DNA of 64,000 bases from Arthrobacter alpinus (GTDB lineage: Bacteria; Actinomycetota; Actinomycetes; Actinomycetales; Micrococcaceae): contig NZ_CP013200.1 in NCBI RefSeq assembly GCF_001445575.1, positions 1,674,001-1,738,000 on the forward strand. The letters are read 5' to 3'. Both the position numbers and the translations under genes were made by a program. The notes beneath the pieces are model-generated. The model saw only the letters and a program-made list of their open reading frames with translations. It was not told where the DNA came from and did no database searches. How positions within the stretch are numbered: the first letter of the stretch is position 1; each line of letters opens with the position of its first letter. Positions 35,241 through 44,156 of this stretch are shown here, piece after piece.

Positions 35241-36679
35241 GCACCGAACCGACAACCATGACCCCTTTGAACCGCGCCACCGCCGACGCCGGAACCGCGG
35301 CTCCCGTGCGCATCGTGCACCTGGGCCTGGGCGCATTTCACCGTGCCCACCAGGCTTGGTATACGCAGCACGCCAGTGACGCGCCGGAGTGGGGGATTGC
35401 CGCCTTCACCGGCCGCCGCCCCGACGCCGCCACCGCTTTGTCCGCCCAGGACGGGCTGTTCACCTTGATTGAGCGTGGCGCCGAGGGTGACAAGTTTGAG
35501 CTGATAACGAGCATTGTGGAGGCTCACGACGGCGCAGATGTCGCCGCCCTGTCTCGCTTGGTTGCTGCTCCGAGTACCGCCATGGTCACGTTGACCATCA
35601 CCGAAGCCGCCTACAACTTGGCGGCCGACGGCACCTTGGACTTCACCAACCCCACCGTCCAATCTGACATTGATGCGCTACGGATCATCACCGCACAGGA
35701 CCCTCAGGAAGCTCACGACGCCGGTCACGCACCTGCCGCTGTTAGCGCAGCGGGCCGCTTGGTCCAGGCTTTGGTGGCTCGTCGCGCCGCCGGAACCGGT
35801 CCTATCGCCGTGGTCTCCTGTGACAATTTGGCCAACAACGCAACGGCCGCCCGTGCCGCTATTGGTGGCCTGGCTGACGTGGTAGATCCGGCGCTGGGTG
35901 CCTGGGTCGCGGAGAATGTCAGCTTTGTGGGGACCTCCATTGACCGCATCACCCCGCGCACCACAGAGGCTGAGATCGCCTTGGTGCAGGCAGAATGCGG
36001 CTACGCCGACTCCTCACCGGTGGTGACCGAACCCTTCAGCGACTGGGTACTGAGCGGAGACTTCCCGGCCGGACGCCCGGACTGGGCCAGTGCAGGCGCG
36101 GTATTTGTGGACGAGATCGAGCACTTTGAGAACCGCAAACTGTGGTTGCTCAACGGCGCACACTCGCTGCTGGCCTATGCCGGACAGCTCAGGGGACACA
36201 CCACAGTGGCGCAGGCTCTGGCCGACCCGAGTTGTGCCGCCTGGATCACTGAGTTCTGGGACGAGGCGGAGGCTAACCTGCCCGCCGAGGGCTTGGCCAT
36301 TCCGGCGTACAGGGCGGCCCTGCTGGAGCGCTTTGGTAACGCCCGGATTGCTCATCACTTGGCGCAGATTGCCATGGATGGCTCCAGCAAGCTGCGCATG
36401 CGTGCTGTTCCGGTGCTGAAGGCAGAGCTGGGCGCTGGGCGCTCCGGTGCCGGCGCGGCCAGGTTGATCGCTGCTTGGGTGGCGTTCTTGCGTCAGTCCC
36501 ACACCACCGGTGCTGCCATTGCGGATTCTGCTGCGTCAGATCTGCAGGCTGCCTTGGCGCTGGGCACCGGTGCTGACCTCAAGGCTCTGGTGGCCGTGCT
36601 GGATGTGGAGCTAGCCGGGCAGGCCGACGCCCTGGCAGCAATTGCCGCACAGATCGAGAATCTGAGCACGGGGGAGTAA
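35237..36679 (+). CDS. uxuB: Fructuronate reductase / mannitol dehydrogenase family
   Basis: A 480-residue polyol-type dehydrogenase. RIVHLGLGAFHRAHQAWYT (residues 21-39) is the N-terminal nucleotide-binding motif, with SCDNLANNATAARAAI and the catalytic-site LLNGAHSLLAYAGQLRGHTTVAQALADP. Next to uxaC and with manD downstream, it should reduce D-fructuronate to D-mannonate using NADH; mannitol 2-dehydrogenase is the alternative without context. Confidence 0.88.
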   Translation: MSTEPTTMTPLNRATADAGTAAPVRIVHLGLGAFHRAHQAWYTQHASDAPEWGIAAFTGRRPDAATALSAQDGLFTLIERGAEGDKFELITSIVEAHDGADVAALSRLVAAPSTAMVTLTITEAAYNLAADGTLDFTNPTVQSDIDALRIITAQDPQEAHDAGHAPAAVSAAGRLVQALVARRAAGTGPIAVVSCDNLANNATAARAAIGGLADVVDPALGAWVAENVSFVGTSIDRITPRTTEAEIALVQAECGYADSSPVVTEPFSDWVLSGDFPAGRPDWASAGAVFVDEIEHFENRKLWLLNGAHSLLAYAGQLRGHTTVAQALADPSCAAWITEFWDEAEANLPAEGLAIPAYRAALLERFGNARIAHHLAQIAMDGSSKLRMRAVPVLKAELGAGRSGAGAARLIAAWVAFLRQSHTTGAAIADSAASDLQAALALGTGADLKALVAVLDVELAGQADALAAIAAQIENLSTGE

Positions 36680-36707
36680 TTCCGCAGCGGTACCTTCCAT
36701 CTCCTCT

Positions 36708-36768
36708 CGCGAAAGGTGAGTAGTGAGCAATGTTGCGCGTAAACATTGCTCACTACTCACCTTTCGCG
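36708..36768. repeat. Perfect 27-bp palindrome (family A, copy 2)
   Basis: Arms 36708-36734 and 36742-36768 are exact complements around a 7-nt loop (GCGCGTA). The outer arm CGCGAAAGGTGAGTAGT is identical to that of the copy at 3931, while the inner arm differs (GAGCAATGTT against TGCTAATGTT), with both arms changed together so pairing is kept. It lies just after uxuB and may end that transcript. Confidence 0.85.
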
Positions 36769-36843
36769 GTCTCGGATAGGGGGAAGAGCGAAGCGGGGAG
36801 CAGCGGGTGGCGGAAGCGCTGGGGAGAAACTTAAAGAAACTTA

Positions 36844-36859
36844 TGGCAAGCGGTTGCCA
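36844..36859. promoter_or_regulatory. LacI-type operator, site 6 of 6
   Basis: TGGCAAGCGGTTGCCA is the best palindrome of the set, about 180 bp upstream of the symporter gene. The rest of the 36680-37041 gap holds the family A palindrome and no gene. Confidence 0.85.
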
Positions 36860-37041
36860 TTTGTTGTCTTTGCTGGTTAACTAGTAGGTAATACAGCTCA
36901 CACGCCGGCGTACCAGCTGCGGCAGGTGTCCCCGTTGGGGGATGACCCTGTAGCGGTCCACCGAAGGGCCATCTGGGACCGGCGAAATGGGAATTGTCCA
37001 GCGCAGCGCACCTGCGAGGGATTTGGGTAAAGGAGCCCGCA

Positions 37042-38469
37042 TTGACCATGAATCAAAAGCAAACCAGCCAGAGCGCGAAAGCGCCGGCCACGGGAGTACT
37101 GTCCAAGATCAGCGTGTTGGGCTACGGCGCCGGTGACGCTGCCAACAACCTGGCCTTCACAACAGCCACGATGTTCCTGCTGGTCTACTACACAGACGTA
37201 GCAGGCATCAGTGCTGCAGCAGCCGGCACGCTGCTGCTCGTGGTTCGATTCTTTGACGCCTTTGCTGACATCTTCGCAGGCCGCATGGTGGACAGGACTT
37301 ACCACAAGAAGCTTGGCAAGTTCCGCCCTTACATCATGTTCGGTTCGGTGCCACTGCTGCTCCTGAGCGTGGCCACCTTCTCCATTCCCCAGATCGGGGA
37401 AACAGGCATGCTGCTGTGGGCCTACATCAGCTACGCGCTGCTTGGTCTTGCCTATAGCTTCGTGAACATTCCCTACGGATCTCTTGCCGGGGCCATGACT
37501 CAGAAATCCGGTGAGCGCGCCAAGTTGGCCAGCGCCCGGACCATCGGCGCCGTCGCTGTGGGCTCCTTCCTGGGTATCTTCATCGCTCCCTTGATGAAGG
37601 GCGGAGAAAACCTCCAGCCGTTGTTCACCACCTTGACAGTGATTTTTGCCGTTGTGGGAACCGGGCTGTACATGTTCACCGTTTTCTCCACTAAGGAACG
37701 CGTGGTGCGTGAGGTCGCCAACGTCTCCATGAAGCAGAGCTTCGAAACGTTGAAGGGCAACAAGCCGCTTCTCATGCTGTGCATCAGTTCCTTCCTGTTC
37801 CTGACCGGCCAGCTGGCTCTTGGAACGGTCCAGATCTATTACTTCCGTGACGTTCTGGGCTCGCTGTCGCTGTACGCCGTCATGTCCATCATCAACATCT
37901 TCCTCACCTTTGGTATGGCCGCAATGCTTCCCCGCATGGTGCGGTCCTTCGGTAAGAAAAACATCTACATCGGTGGCGCGGCACTGATGGCTCTCGGTGG
38001 CCTCGTGGTTTTCCTTGCCCCGGCTGGCATGGTGTGGCTAGCTTTCACCGGTGTCATGGTGACACAAATGGGCCTTTACTTGGTCAACATGCTGGTCTGG
38101 GCCCTCGAAGCTGACACCGTGGAATACGGCGAGTGGAAGACAGGCATCCGCACCGAAGGAATCACCTACGCGCTGTTCTCCTTCACCCGCAAAACCGGCC
38201 AGGCCGTTGGTGGCGCATTGGCCGCCTTTGCCCTCGCCTGGGGCGGATACGCCGCAGGCGCCGCCGAGCAAACTGACCATGCAATCCTAGGAATCCGTGC
38301 AGGTGCAGGCCTGCTGCCAATGGTGTTCGCGATATTGGCACTTCTGGTCATGCTTGTCTATCCCTTGACGGACGCCAAGCACAAGGAGATCGTCGCCGAG
38401 ATCCAGGCACGCCGCGCAGCCCGGCTTGCAGACGCTCTTGACCGTCGCGATTCTGACGACAACTCTTAG
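37042..38469 (+). CDS. GPH-type sugar:cation symporter (MFS)
   Basis: A 475-residue transporter with about 12 membrane helices and features of the glycoside-pentoside-hexuronide family (MelB/YicJ/GusB type): GYGAGDAANNLAF at the start, FFDAFADIFAGRMVDRTYHKKLGKFRPYIMFGSVPLL after helix 2-3, and FVNIPYGSLAGAMT. In this operon it probably imports a glucuronide or hexuronate. TTG 37042 sits 6 bp after AAAGGAG; an ATG two codons later is the alternative. ManD and gluconokinase follow in the same direction. Confidence 0.85.
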   Translation: MTMNQKQTSQSAKAPATGVLSKISVLGYGAGDAANNLAFTTATMFLLVYYTDVAGISAAAAGTLLLVVRFFDAFADIFAGRMVDRTYHKKLGKFRPYIMFGSVPLLLLSVATFSIPQIGETGMLLWAYISYALLGLAYSFVNIPYGSLAGAMTQKSGERAKLASARTIGAVAVGSFLGIFIAPLMKGGENLQPLFTTLTVIFAVVGTGLYMFTVFSTKERVVREVANVSMKQSFETLKGNKPLLMLCISSFLFLTGQLALGTVQIYYFRDVLGSLSLYAVMSIINIFLTFGMAAMLPRMVRSFGKKNIYIGGAALMALGGLVVFLAPAGMVWLAFTGVMVTQMGLYLVNMLVWALEADTVEYGEWKTGIRTEGITYALFSFTRKTGQAVGGALAAFALAWGGYAAGAAEQTDHAILGIRAGAGLLPMVFAILALLVMLVYPLTDAKHKEIVAEIQARRAARLADALDRRDSDDNS

Positions 38470-38530
38470 CCTTACGGCAACTCCTCATCAATTCTGAATT
38501 TCTCACTGAAACTCCTGGAAGGTACCCCTC

Positions 38531-39760
38531 GTGAAAATTGTTTCCGCAGAAGTATTTGTCACCAGTCCCAGCCGCAACTTCGTGACCTTGAAGGTCACGA
38601 CCGATGAGGGTGTTGTGGGCATCGGTGACGCGACCCTGAACGGGCGCGAGCTGGCCGTGGCCGCGTACTTGAAGGAGCATGTTGCCCAGCTCCTCATTGG
38701 CAAGGATCCGCACCGGATCGAGGACACCTGGCAGTTCCTGTACCGCAGCTCCTACTGGCGCCGTGGCCCGGTCACCATGGCCGCGATTGCCGCTGTTGAC
38801 ATGGCGTTGTGGGACATCAAGGGCAAGATCGCCGGCATGCCGGTATACCAGCTCCTCGGTGGCGCCTCACGCAACGGCTTGCGTGCCTACGGCCACGCGT
38901 CAGGTGCTGACATTCCCCAGCTGTTTGACTCGGTTCGCGAACACTTGGAACTTGGCTACAAGTCGGTCCGGATCCAGACCGCCGTCCCGGGCATCAAGGC
39001 TGTCTACGGTGTTGCTGCCCAGGCCCAGGCCTCGGGTGAGCGTTACGATTACGAGCCTGCCGGCCGTGGCACGTACCCGCAGGAAGAGGACTGGGACACC
39101 CGCGCTTACCTGCGTCACCTGCCCACTGTGTTCGAGGCTGTCCGCAACGAATTCGGTCCCGAACTGCCGCTGCTCCATGACGGCCACCACCGCATGACCC
39201 CGATCCAGGCAGCCAAGCTGGGCAAGTCACTGGAACCGTATGACTTGTTCTGGCTCGAGGACTGCACCCCGGCCGAAAACCAGGAAGCCCTGCGCTGGGT
39301 TCGCCATCACACCACCACGCCGCTGGCCATTGGTGAAATCTTCAACACGGTCTATGACTACCAGACCATCATCAAGGAACAGCTGATCGACTACGTGCGC
39401 GCAGCCTCCACCCACTTCGGCGGCATTTCCCCGTTGAAGAAGGTCATGGACTTCGCTGCCCAGTACCAGATCAAGTCCGGTTTCCACGGTCCCACCGATA
39501 TTTCTCCGATCGGTTTCGCCGCCCAGTTGCACGTTGGCCTTGCCATCCACAACTACGGCATCCAGGAATACATGCAGCACTCGGATAACACGAACGAGGT
39601 CTTCCAGCAGTCCATGACATTCAAGGACGGCTACCTGCACCCGGGAGACAAACCTGGCATCGGTGTCGAGTTCAACGAAGAAGCCGCAGCTGCGTTCCCG
39701 TACCAGCAGGCCTACCTGCCGTACAACCGCCTGGTCGACGGAACGGTCCACGACTGGTGA
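38531..39760 (+). CDS. manD: D-mannonate dehydratase, ManD (enolase superfamily)
   Basis: A 409-residue Mg2+-dependent dehydratase that converts D-mannonate to 2-keto-3-deoxy-D-gluconate. N-terminal capping domain [22 protein letters not shown]; metal ligands follow in [24 protein letters not shown] and [12 protein letters not shown]; catalytic-site [17 protein letters not shown] is typical of ManD rather than UxuA. Some ManD proteins also act on D-gluconate, which would fit the neighbouring gluconokinases. Start is GTG 38531 with GGAAGG upstream. The stop overlaps gntK by 4 bp. Confidence 0.9.
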   Translation: MKIVSAEVFVTSPSRNFVTLKVTTDEGVVGIGDATLNGRELAVAAYLKEHVAQLLIGKDPHRIEDTWQFLYRSSYWRRGPVTMAAIAAVDMALWDIKGKIAGMPVYQLLGGASRNGLRAYGHASGADIPQLFDSVREHLELGYKSVRIQTAVPGIKAVYGVAAQAQASGERYDYEPAGRGTYPQEEDWDTRAYLRHLPTVFEAVRNEFGPELPLLHDGHHRMTPIQAAKLGKSLEPYDLFWLEDCTPAENQEALRWVRHHTTTPLAIGEIFNTVYDYQTIIKEQLIDYVRAASTHFGGISPLKKVMDFAAQYQIKSGFHGPTDISPIGFAAQLHVGLAIHNYGIQEYMQHSDNTNEVFQQSMTFKDGYLHPGDKPGIGVEFNEEAAAAFPYQQAYLPYNRLVDGTVHDW

Positions 39761-40284
39761 TCGAGGCAGTCAACGCGCCAACCCCAGCGATACAGCACAT
39801 TGTGGTGATGGGAGTCTCCGGCTGCGGAAAGACGACGATCGGTGCCCTCGTGGCACACGAACTCGGCTTGCCCTTCGTAGACGGAGACTCTCTCCACCCC
39901 GTGGCGAATATTGCCAAGATGGCTGCCGGGACGCCTCTGAATGACGACGACCGGGCACCCTGGCTTCAGATCGTCGGCGAGGAGTTGGCCGGCTCAGCCA
40001 ACGGACTGGTGGTGGCTTGCTCAGCGCTTAAGCGCAGCTACCGCGATACCATTCGGGCCCAGGCGCCCGATACGGTGTTCCTCCATTTGGACGGTAGCCG
40101 CGAGGTTCTCGGTTCACGGCTCGAGGGGCGGTCCGGGCACTTCATGCCCACGGCGCTACTTGATTCGCAATTGGCCACCTTGGAGCCGCTGGAAGCCGAC
40201 GAACGTGCCGTGGTGATTGACATTTCGGCGCCGGTCCCCGCGCTGGTGAGTGACGCCGTCGTCCGTCTGCAGAAAATCTCTTAG
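39757..40284 (+). CDS. gntK: Gluconokinase (first of two)
   Basis: A 175-residue P-loop kinase that phosphorylates D-gluconate. P-loop GVSGCGKT at residues 19-26, [37 protein letters not shown] and [10 protein letters not shown] are GntK signatures. Start overlaps the manD stop. A product of the GH3 enzyme or of an upstream oxidation may supply gluconate. About 47 bp separate it from the GH3 gene. Confidence 0.92.
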   Translation: MIEAVNAPTPAIQHIVVMGVSGCGKTTIGALVAHELGLPFVDGDSLHPVANIAKMAAGTPLNDDDRAPWLQIVGEELAGSANGLVVACSALKRSYRDTIRAQAPDTVFLHLDGSREVLGSRLEGRSGHFMPTALLDSQLATLEPLEADERAVVIDISAPVPALVSDAVVRLQKIS

Positions 40285-40330
40285 AACCATCTCGCAGCAA
40301 AGCATTCAAAGCAGCAACACAGGAGAAGCA

Positions 40331-42076
40331 ATGACATATGCAGTGGATTTGCGTGCCGCACCGTTCAATCTGGACGATGCGGGCGTGGCATGGGTGGAGT
40401 CGACGATTGCTTCGATGACGCTGGAAGAAAAAATTGGCCAGCTGTTCATTAACCACAACAACAGCTACGCCCCGGAGTACCTCGATGAGGTGCTGGAGAA
40501 GTTCCACGTGGGCGGTATGCGTTACCGGCCGGGCCCCTCGGGAGCGGTGCAGGAACACATTCGCCACGCGCAGTCGAAGACGAAAATCCCGCTGCTGATT
40601 GCCTCCAACCCGGAAATGGGTGGTGCGGGCAGCTGCGATGACGGTACGTTCGTCTCCACGCACCTGCAGGCCGGCTCGCATCCGGATAAGTCCATTGCCC
40701 GCCAGATGGGCCAGATCGCGGGCATTGAGACCGCGGCCTTGGGTTGCAACTGGGCGTTCGCACCCATTGTGGACATCCACTACAACTGGCGCAACACTGT
40801 CATCTCCACCCGCTCCTTCGGCAACACGCCGGAGGTTGTGGTGGAGCGGGCCAAGGAGTACTTCGACGGCATCAGCGAATCTCCCACTGCGTGCGCCATG
40901 AAGCACTTTCCTGGCGACGGCATTGACGAGCGCGATCAGCACGTGGTCACCTCTTACAACACTCTGGATTATGAGGAGTGGAACAAGACGTACGGGCATG
41001 TGTACCGCGAGATGATCGGGCACGGCGTGCAGTCGATCATGGCCGGGCACATTGGTGCCCCGGCCCTGACCCGGCGCTTCCGCCCGGAGACGGCCGACGG
41101 CGAGGTGCTCCCCGCGACGCTGGCTCCGGAACTCCTCGGCGACCTGCTCCGTGGCGAGCTTGGTTTCAACGGGCTCATCCTGACCGACGCCTCGCAGATG
41201 ATCGGTATGACTCAGGCCATGAAGCGCAGCGATCTGGTGCCTGCAGCGATCGCCGCGGGTTGTGACATGTTCCTGTTCTTCCGCAACCCCGCGGAAGATT
41301 TCGGCTACATGCTGGACGGCTACCGCAACGGCGTCATCACTGAGGAACGCCTCCAGGACGCGCTGCGCCGCATTCTGGCCTTGAAGGCCTCCCTGGGCTT
41401 GCATGTTAAGGACCGAGCTTCACTGGTTCCGGCTGCTGAAACCCTGGCCGTCATTGGCTCGGCCGCACACCGTGCCATAGCCGCAGAGGTTGCGAACAAG
41501 ACCGTGACGCTGATCAAGGACACACAGAACAACCTGCCGTTGACACCGGCCACGCACAAGAAGATCCGTCTCTATGGCATCTCCGGCGGCTCCGACTTCA
41601 CCATGGCCGACCCTCTGGGCTACCTGGATGTTGTGGCCGAAGAACTGGAGCGAGTGGGCTTCGAGGTGCACGTCTTCAAGACCGCAGATCAGCGAAAGGC
41701 CGCGGGGGAGGAAGGCGTGAACTTCATGTCCGTCATCTCCGACGAAGCCACGGACGACTACGCCGAGAAGTACGACGCCGCCTTCGTGTTCGCCAATGTG
41801 AAGGGCTTCGCCCAGGAAGCGGCCATCCGCGTCAAGTGGTCCTCCCCGATGGCCGCGGAGATCCCGTGGTACGTCACCGAGGTTCCCACCGTGTTTGTCT
41901 CGCTGAACCAGCCCAACCACCTCATCGACGTGCCGATGGTCAAGACCGCCATCCACGCCCACGCTGATTCCCGCGAAGCCATCCGGGCCACAGTGGAAAA
42001 GATCCAGGGACTCTCCGAATTCCAGGGCACGTTCAATGAGAACGTCTTCTGCAATTCCTTCGACACCCGGCTCTAA
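40331..42076 (+). CDS. Glycoside hydrolase family 3 protein
   Basis: A 581-residue cytoplasmic protein without a signal peptide. The N-terminal TIM barrel has GQLFINHNN, SNPEMGGAG, FAPIVDIHYNWRNTVISTRSFG, AMKHFPGDGIDERDQH (the KHFPGDG motif of GH3/NagZ) and LILTDASQMIGMTQ with the nucleophile Asp. A C-terminal alpha/beta sandwich follows (KTVTLIKDTQNNLPLT). The substrate is not evident; the setting suggests a glycoside whose aglycone or sugar is oxidised to a uronate or gluconate. ATG 40331 has AGGAGAAGC upstream. Confidence 0.86.
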   Translation: MTYAVDLRAAPFNLDDAGVAWVESTIASMTLEEKIGQLFINHNNSYAPEYLDEVLEKFHVGGMRYRPGPSGAVQEHIRHAQSKTKIPLLIASNPEMGGAGSCDDGTFVSTHLQAGSHPDKSIARQMGQIAGIETAALGCNWAFAPIVDIHYNWRNTVISTRSFGNTPEVVVERAKEYFDGISESPTACAMKHFPGDGIDERDQHVVTSYNTLDYEEWNKTYGHVYREMIGHGVQSIMAGHIGAPALTRRFRPETADGEVLPATLAPELLGDLLRGELGFNGLILTDASQMIGMTQAMKRSDLVPAAIAAGCDMFLFFRNPAEDFGYMLDGYRNGVITEERLQDALRRILALKASLGLHVKDRASLVPAAETLAVIGSAAHRAIAAEVANKTVTLIKDTQNNLPLTPATHKKIRLYGISGGSDFTMADPLGYLDVVAEELERVGFEVHVFKTADQRKAAGEEGVNFMSVISDEATDDYAEKYDAAFVFANVKGFAQEAAIRVKWSSPMAAEIPWYVTEVPTVFVSLNQPNHLIDVPMVKTAIHAHADSREAIRATVEKIQGLSEFQGTFNENVFCNSFDTRL

Positions 42077-42120
42077 GCTGACACAGCGCTACTCGCAGTG
42101 CTGCCGATCATGAACGATAT

Positions 42121-42150
42121 TTCTCCCCACCGGCCACCCGGTGGGGAGAA
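42121..42150 (+). terminator. Hairpin after the GH3 gene
   Basis: TTCTCCCCACCGG pairs with CCGGTGGGGAGAA around CCAC, a perfect 13-bp stem 45 bp past the GH3 stop. The U-tract is poor. Confidence 0.7.
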
Positions 42151-42161
42151 TCGTATCCGTG

Positions 42162-42174
42162 TTTGATATACAAG
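42162..42174. promoter_or_regulatory. Near-palindrome upstream of the second gluconokinase
   Basis: TTTGATATACAAG resembles a GntR-family operator half-turn palindrome (TTG-N5-CAA). No GntR regulator is nearby; the assignment is tentative. Confidence 0.35.
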
Positions 42175-42179
42175 TGAGT

Positions 42180-42734
42180 ATGGAAATTCCCTTGAACCAG
42201 AGCCCTGAATTCGCTGTTAAGTCCCCTCACGCCATCCGGGTCGTGGTCATGGGAGTCTCTGGTGCCGGCAAGAGCACCATTGGCACGCTGGTGGCTGACG
42301 CCATGAACTTTCCCTTCGTGGATGCTGACTCACTGCACCCGCTGGAAAATATCCGCAAGATGGCTTCCGGGACACCTTTGACCGATGAGGACCGCTGGCC
42401 GTGGCTTGACCTCGTGGGGCATGAGCTAGCCACCACCTCGGGCAAGGGCGTGGTGGTGGCCTGCTCTGCACTGAAGCGGCGCTATCGTGACGCCATTCGG
42501 GCCAAAGCACCCGACACGATTTTCCTGCATCTCGACGGGACGCTGGAGGTACTTAGCTCCAGGCTCGAGGGCCGCTCCGGACATTTCATGCCGCCGAACC
42601 TTCTGGCGTCACAGCTGGAAGCGTTGGAACCCATGGAAGCCGACGAAGCCGCCGTCGTGGTTGATATTTCAGCCAGCATGACCGAGATCTTAGATACTGC
42701 CGTGGTTGGGATCCGCGCCATCGCGGCAAAATAG
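42180..42734 (+). CDS. Gluconokinase (second)
   Basis: A 184-residue paralogue of the gluconokinase at 39757. P-loop [51 protein letters not shown] and [11 protein letters not shown] are conserved. It lies after the GH3 terminator with its own short upstream region, so it may be expressed separately. ATG 42180 is used; GTG 42174 and an earlier ATG 42141 are in frame. Confidence 0.88.
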   Translation: MEIPLNQSPEFAVKSPHAIRVVVMGVSGAGKSTIGTLVADAMNFPFVDADSLHPLENIRKMASGTPLTDEDRWPWLDLVGHELATTSGKGVVVACSALKRRYRDAIRAKAPDTIFLHLDGTLEVLSSRLEGRSGHFMPPNLLASQLEALEPMEADEAAVVVDISASMTEILDTAVVGIRAIAAK

Positions 42735-42735
42735 C

Positions 42736-43215
42736 ATGCACGACGCCGGCCCTTGGCTCCGCGCGCAAGAACAGTTGAGCGTGGGTCAAGTTGCCCAACG
42801 TGGCGGGGTCGCCGTCTCGGCCCTGCATTTTTACGAGCGCCAAGGGCTCATTTTTAGCACCCGCACCTCTGGCAACCAGCGCCGCTACGCCCGCTCGGTG
42901 TTACGCCGAGTCGCCGTTATTCGGGCGGCCCAGAGCGCTGGTATCCCGCTGTCTCTTGTTGCCACTGTGTTTGCGGAGCTTCCGGATGATGGGGTCCCCA
43001 CGCAGTCTGATTGGCAGCGCCTATCCGAGCACTGGCAAGCCGAGCTCGACACCCGCATCGCCGCGTTGCAAAAACTTCGCGGAAGTCTTGGTGGTTGCAT
43101 CGGCTGCGGCTGTCTCTCACTGGCCGAATGTGGCTTCGTCAACCCGGATGATCAGGTGGCCGGGCAGGGACCAGGTGCCCGCGCCTTCGACGGCATTGAC
43201 GGTACAGGCGAGTAA
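42736..43215 (+). CDS. soxR: Redox-sensitive MerR-family activator SoxR
   Basis: A 159-residue regulator. MerR helix-turn-helix SVGQVAQRGGVAVSALHFYERQGLI (residues 15-39), coiled coil near 95-118, then the [2Fe-2S] ligands C121, C124, C126 and C132 in CIGCGCLSLAEC, the CX2CXCX5C pattern of SoxR. Oxidation of the cluster by redox-cycling compounds turns on target promoters. A SoxR box lies 140 bp downstream, before the flavin reductase gene, which makes that gene the likely target. It starts 1 bp after the gluconokinase stop. Confidence 0.9.
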   Translation: MHDAGPWLRAQEQLSVGQVAQRGGVAVSALHFYERQGLIFSTRTSGNQRRYARSVLRRVAVIRAAQSAGIPLSLVATVFAELPDDGVPTQSDWQRLSEHWQAELDTRIAALQKLRGSLGGCIGCGCLSLAECGFVNPDDQVAGQGPGARAFDGIDGTGE

Positions 43216-43223
43216 TTCGCGCT

Positions 43224-43290
43224 CGAGTGTCCACTTAATGTACGTATGAGGCCGAAAACTGGCCGAAAGCGTACGTTATGTGGACACTCG
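43224..43290. repeat. Long inverted repeat (family B, copy 2)
   Basis: Arms of 21 bp at 43224-43244 and 43270-43290 match at all but two positions, with the same CGAGTGTCCA outer arm and ACGTAC inner arm as the copy at 12539. It lies immediately after the soxR stop. Confidence 0.78.
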
Positions 43291-43350
43291 ATCCGGTAGT
43301 TGTCGCCGGATCTCCACGAATTGGTGTGAGGTGGCTCATGGCTGCTGAAT

Positions 43351-43381
43351 TTGACCTCAACTAAGGTTGAGGTTCTAGAGT
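43351..43381 (+). promoter_or_regulatory. SoxR-box promoter of the flavin reductase gene
   Basis: The 18-bp palindrome CCTCAACTAAGGTTGAGG (43355-43372) matches the SoxR box. It lies between a -35 TTGACC (43351-43356) and a -10-like TAGAGT (43376-43381). The 19-bp spacer is the overlong spacing typical of MerR-family promoters, which the activator corrects by distorting the DNA. Confidence 0.85.
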
Positions 43382-43433
43382 CACTTGAGGATCCAGCCTT
43401 GTTGGGCTGGACGTGGTGAGAGGATTTTTGGTC

Positions 43434-44066
43434 ATGACTGTGCAAGCAGAGACCGCGCATGCAGGGATCGGGCAAGCCGTTCATGCCGTGCAAGCCGCGC
43501 AAGCCGTGCGGGTCACAACGGGCGCTCCGGTAGTAATGCCGGCGCTGACCGAGAGTTTCAAGGCCGCTTTTGGCGGGCATCCTGCGGGGGTCGCCATTAT
43601 TACGGCCGATTCCGTCACAGGGCCGGTGGGAATTACGGCGTCGTCCGTGGCCTCTGTATCCGCCGAGCCGCCGTTGCTCGCCTTCTCCCTCGCGGCTTCC
43701 AGCGGATCAGCAGCAGCCATCGCGGTGGCCGATTCGGTGGTGGTCCACCTGCTGACCACGGACGACTTGGAACTAGCCAAGATCTTCGCCAATTCAACGT
43801 CGGAGCGGTTTACCTCCGCCATGCCCTGGACTCGGCTCGAGACAGGTGAGCCGCTGCTGGTGCACGGCGGCTATGCGTTGAGGTGCAAGGTCCTCAGCCG
43901 CACCCCGGCAGGGGGATCGTTGTTGCTGGCGGCCCAAGTTCTGCAGATCATGACCCAGGAACAGGCTGGAACAGAACCGACTGGTACAGCAAGTGCTGGG
44001 GCACCCATGGTGTATCACAACCGTAAATTCCACGCCCTTGGCGAACACAGCGTCCTGCCGCGCTAA
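43434..44066 (+). CDS. Flavin reductase-like FMN-binding protein
   Basis: A 210-residue protein. After an Ala/Val-rich N-terminus of about 35 residues comes the flavin reductase-like domain: FKAAFGGHPAGVAIITADSVTGPVGITASSVASVSAEPPLLAFSLA, then FANSTSERF. Such proteins reduce free flavin or bind FMN with a partner oxygenase. The SoxR-box promoter implies induction by redox-active compounds. ATG 43434 follows AGAGGA; GTG 43413 is an alternative start. Confidence 0.82.
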   Translation: MTVQAETAHAGIGQAVHAVQAAQAVRVTTGAPVVMPALTESFKAAFGGHPAGVAIITADSVTGPVGITASSVASVSAEPPLLAFSLAASSGSAAAIAVADSVVVHLLTTDDLELAKIFANSTSERFTSAMPWTRLETGEPLLVHGGYALRCKVLSRTPAGGSLLLAAQVLQIMTQEQAGTEPTGTASAGAPMVYHNRKFHALGEHSVLPR

Positions 44067-44156
44067 GTATCTTCGGCAAACTCACAGTGTTTGTTCACCT
44101 TGGTACTCCGTGATCTTCCTGGCTCCGGGGGAGGGCTGGGGTAGACTGGCCATCCA

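Noticed and set aside
40142..41404. A 420-codon minus-strand open frame opposite the GH3 gene
   Set aside because: Shadow of a GH3 protein with intact KHFPGDG and other motifs; no ribosome binding site and no domain.
20254..43215. Integrated genomic island with mobility genes
   Set aside because: The catabolic block has no integrase, tRNA boundary or direct-repeat ends that I can see, and its base composition looks like the rest of the window.
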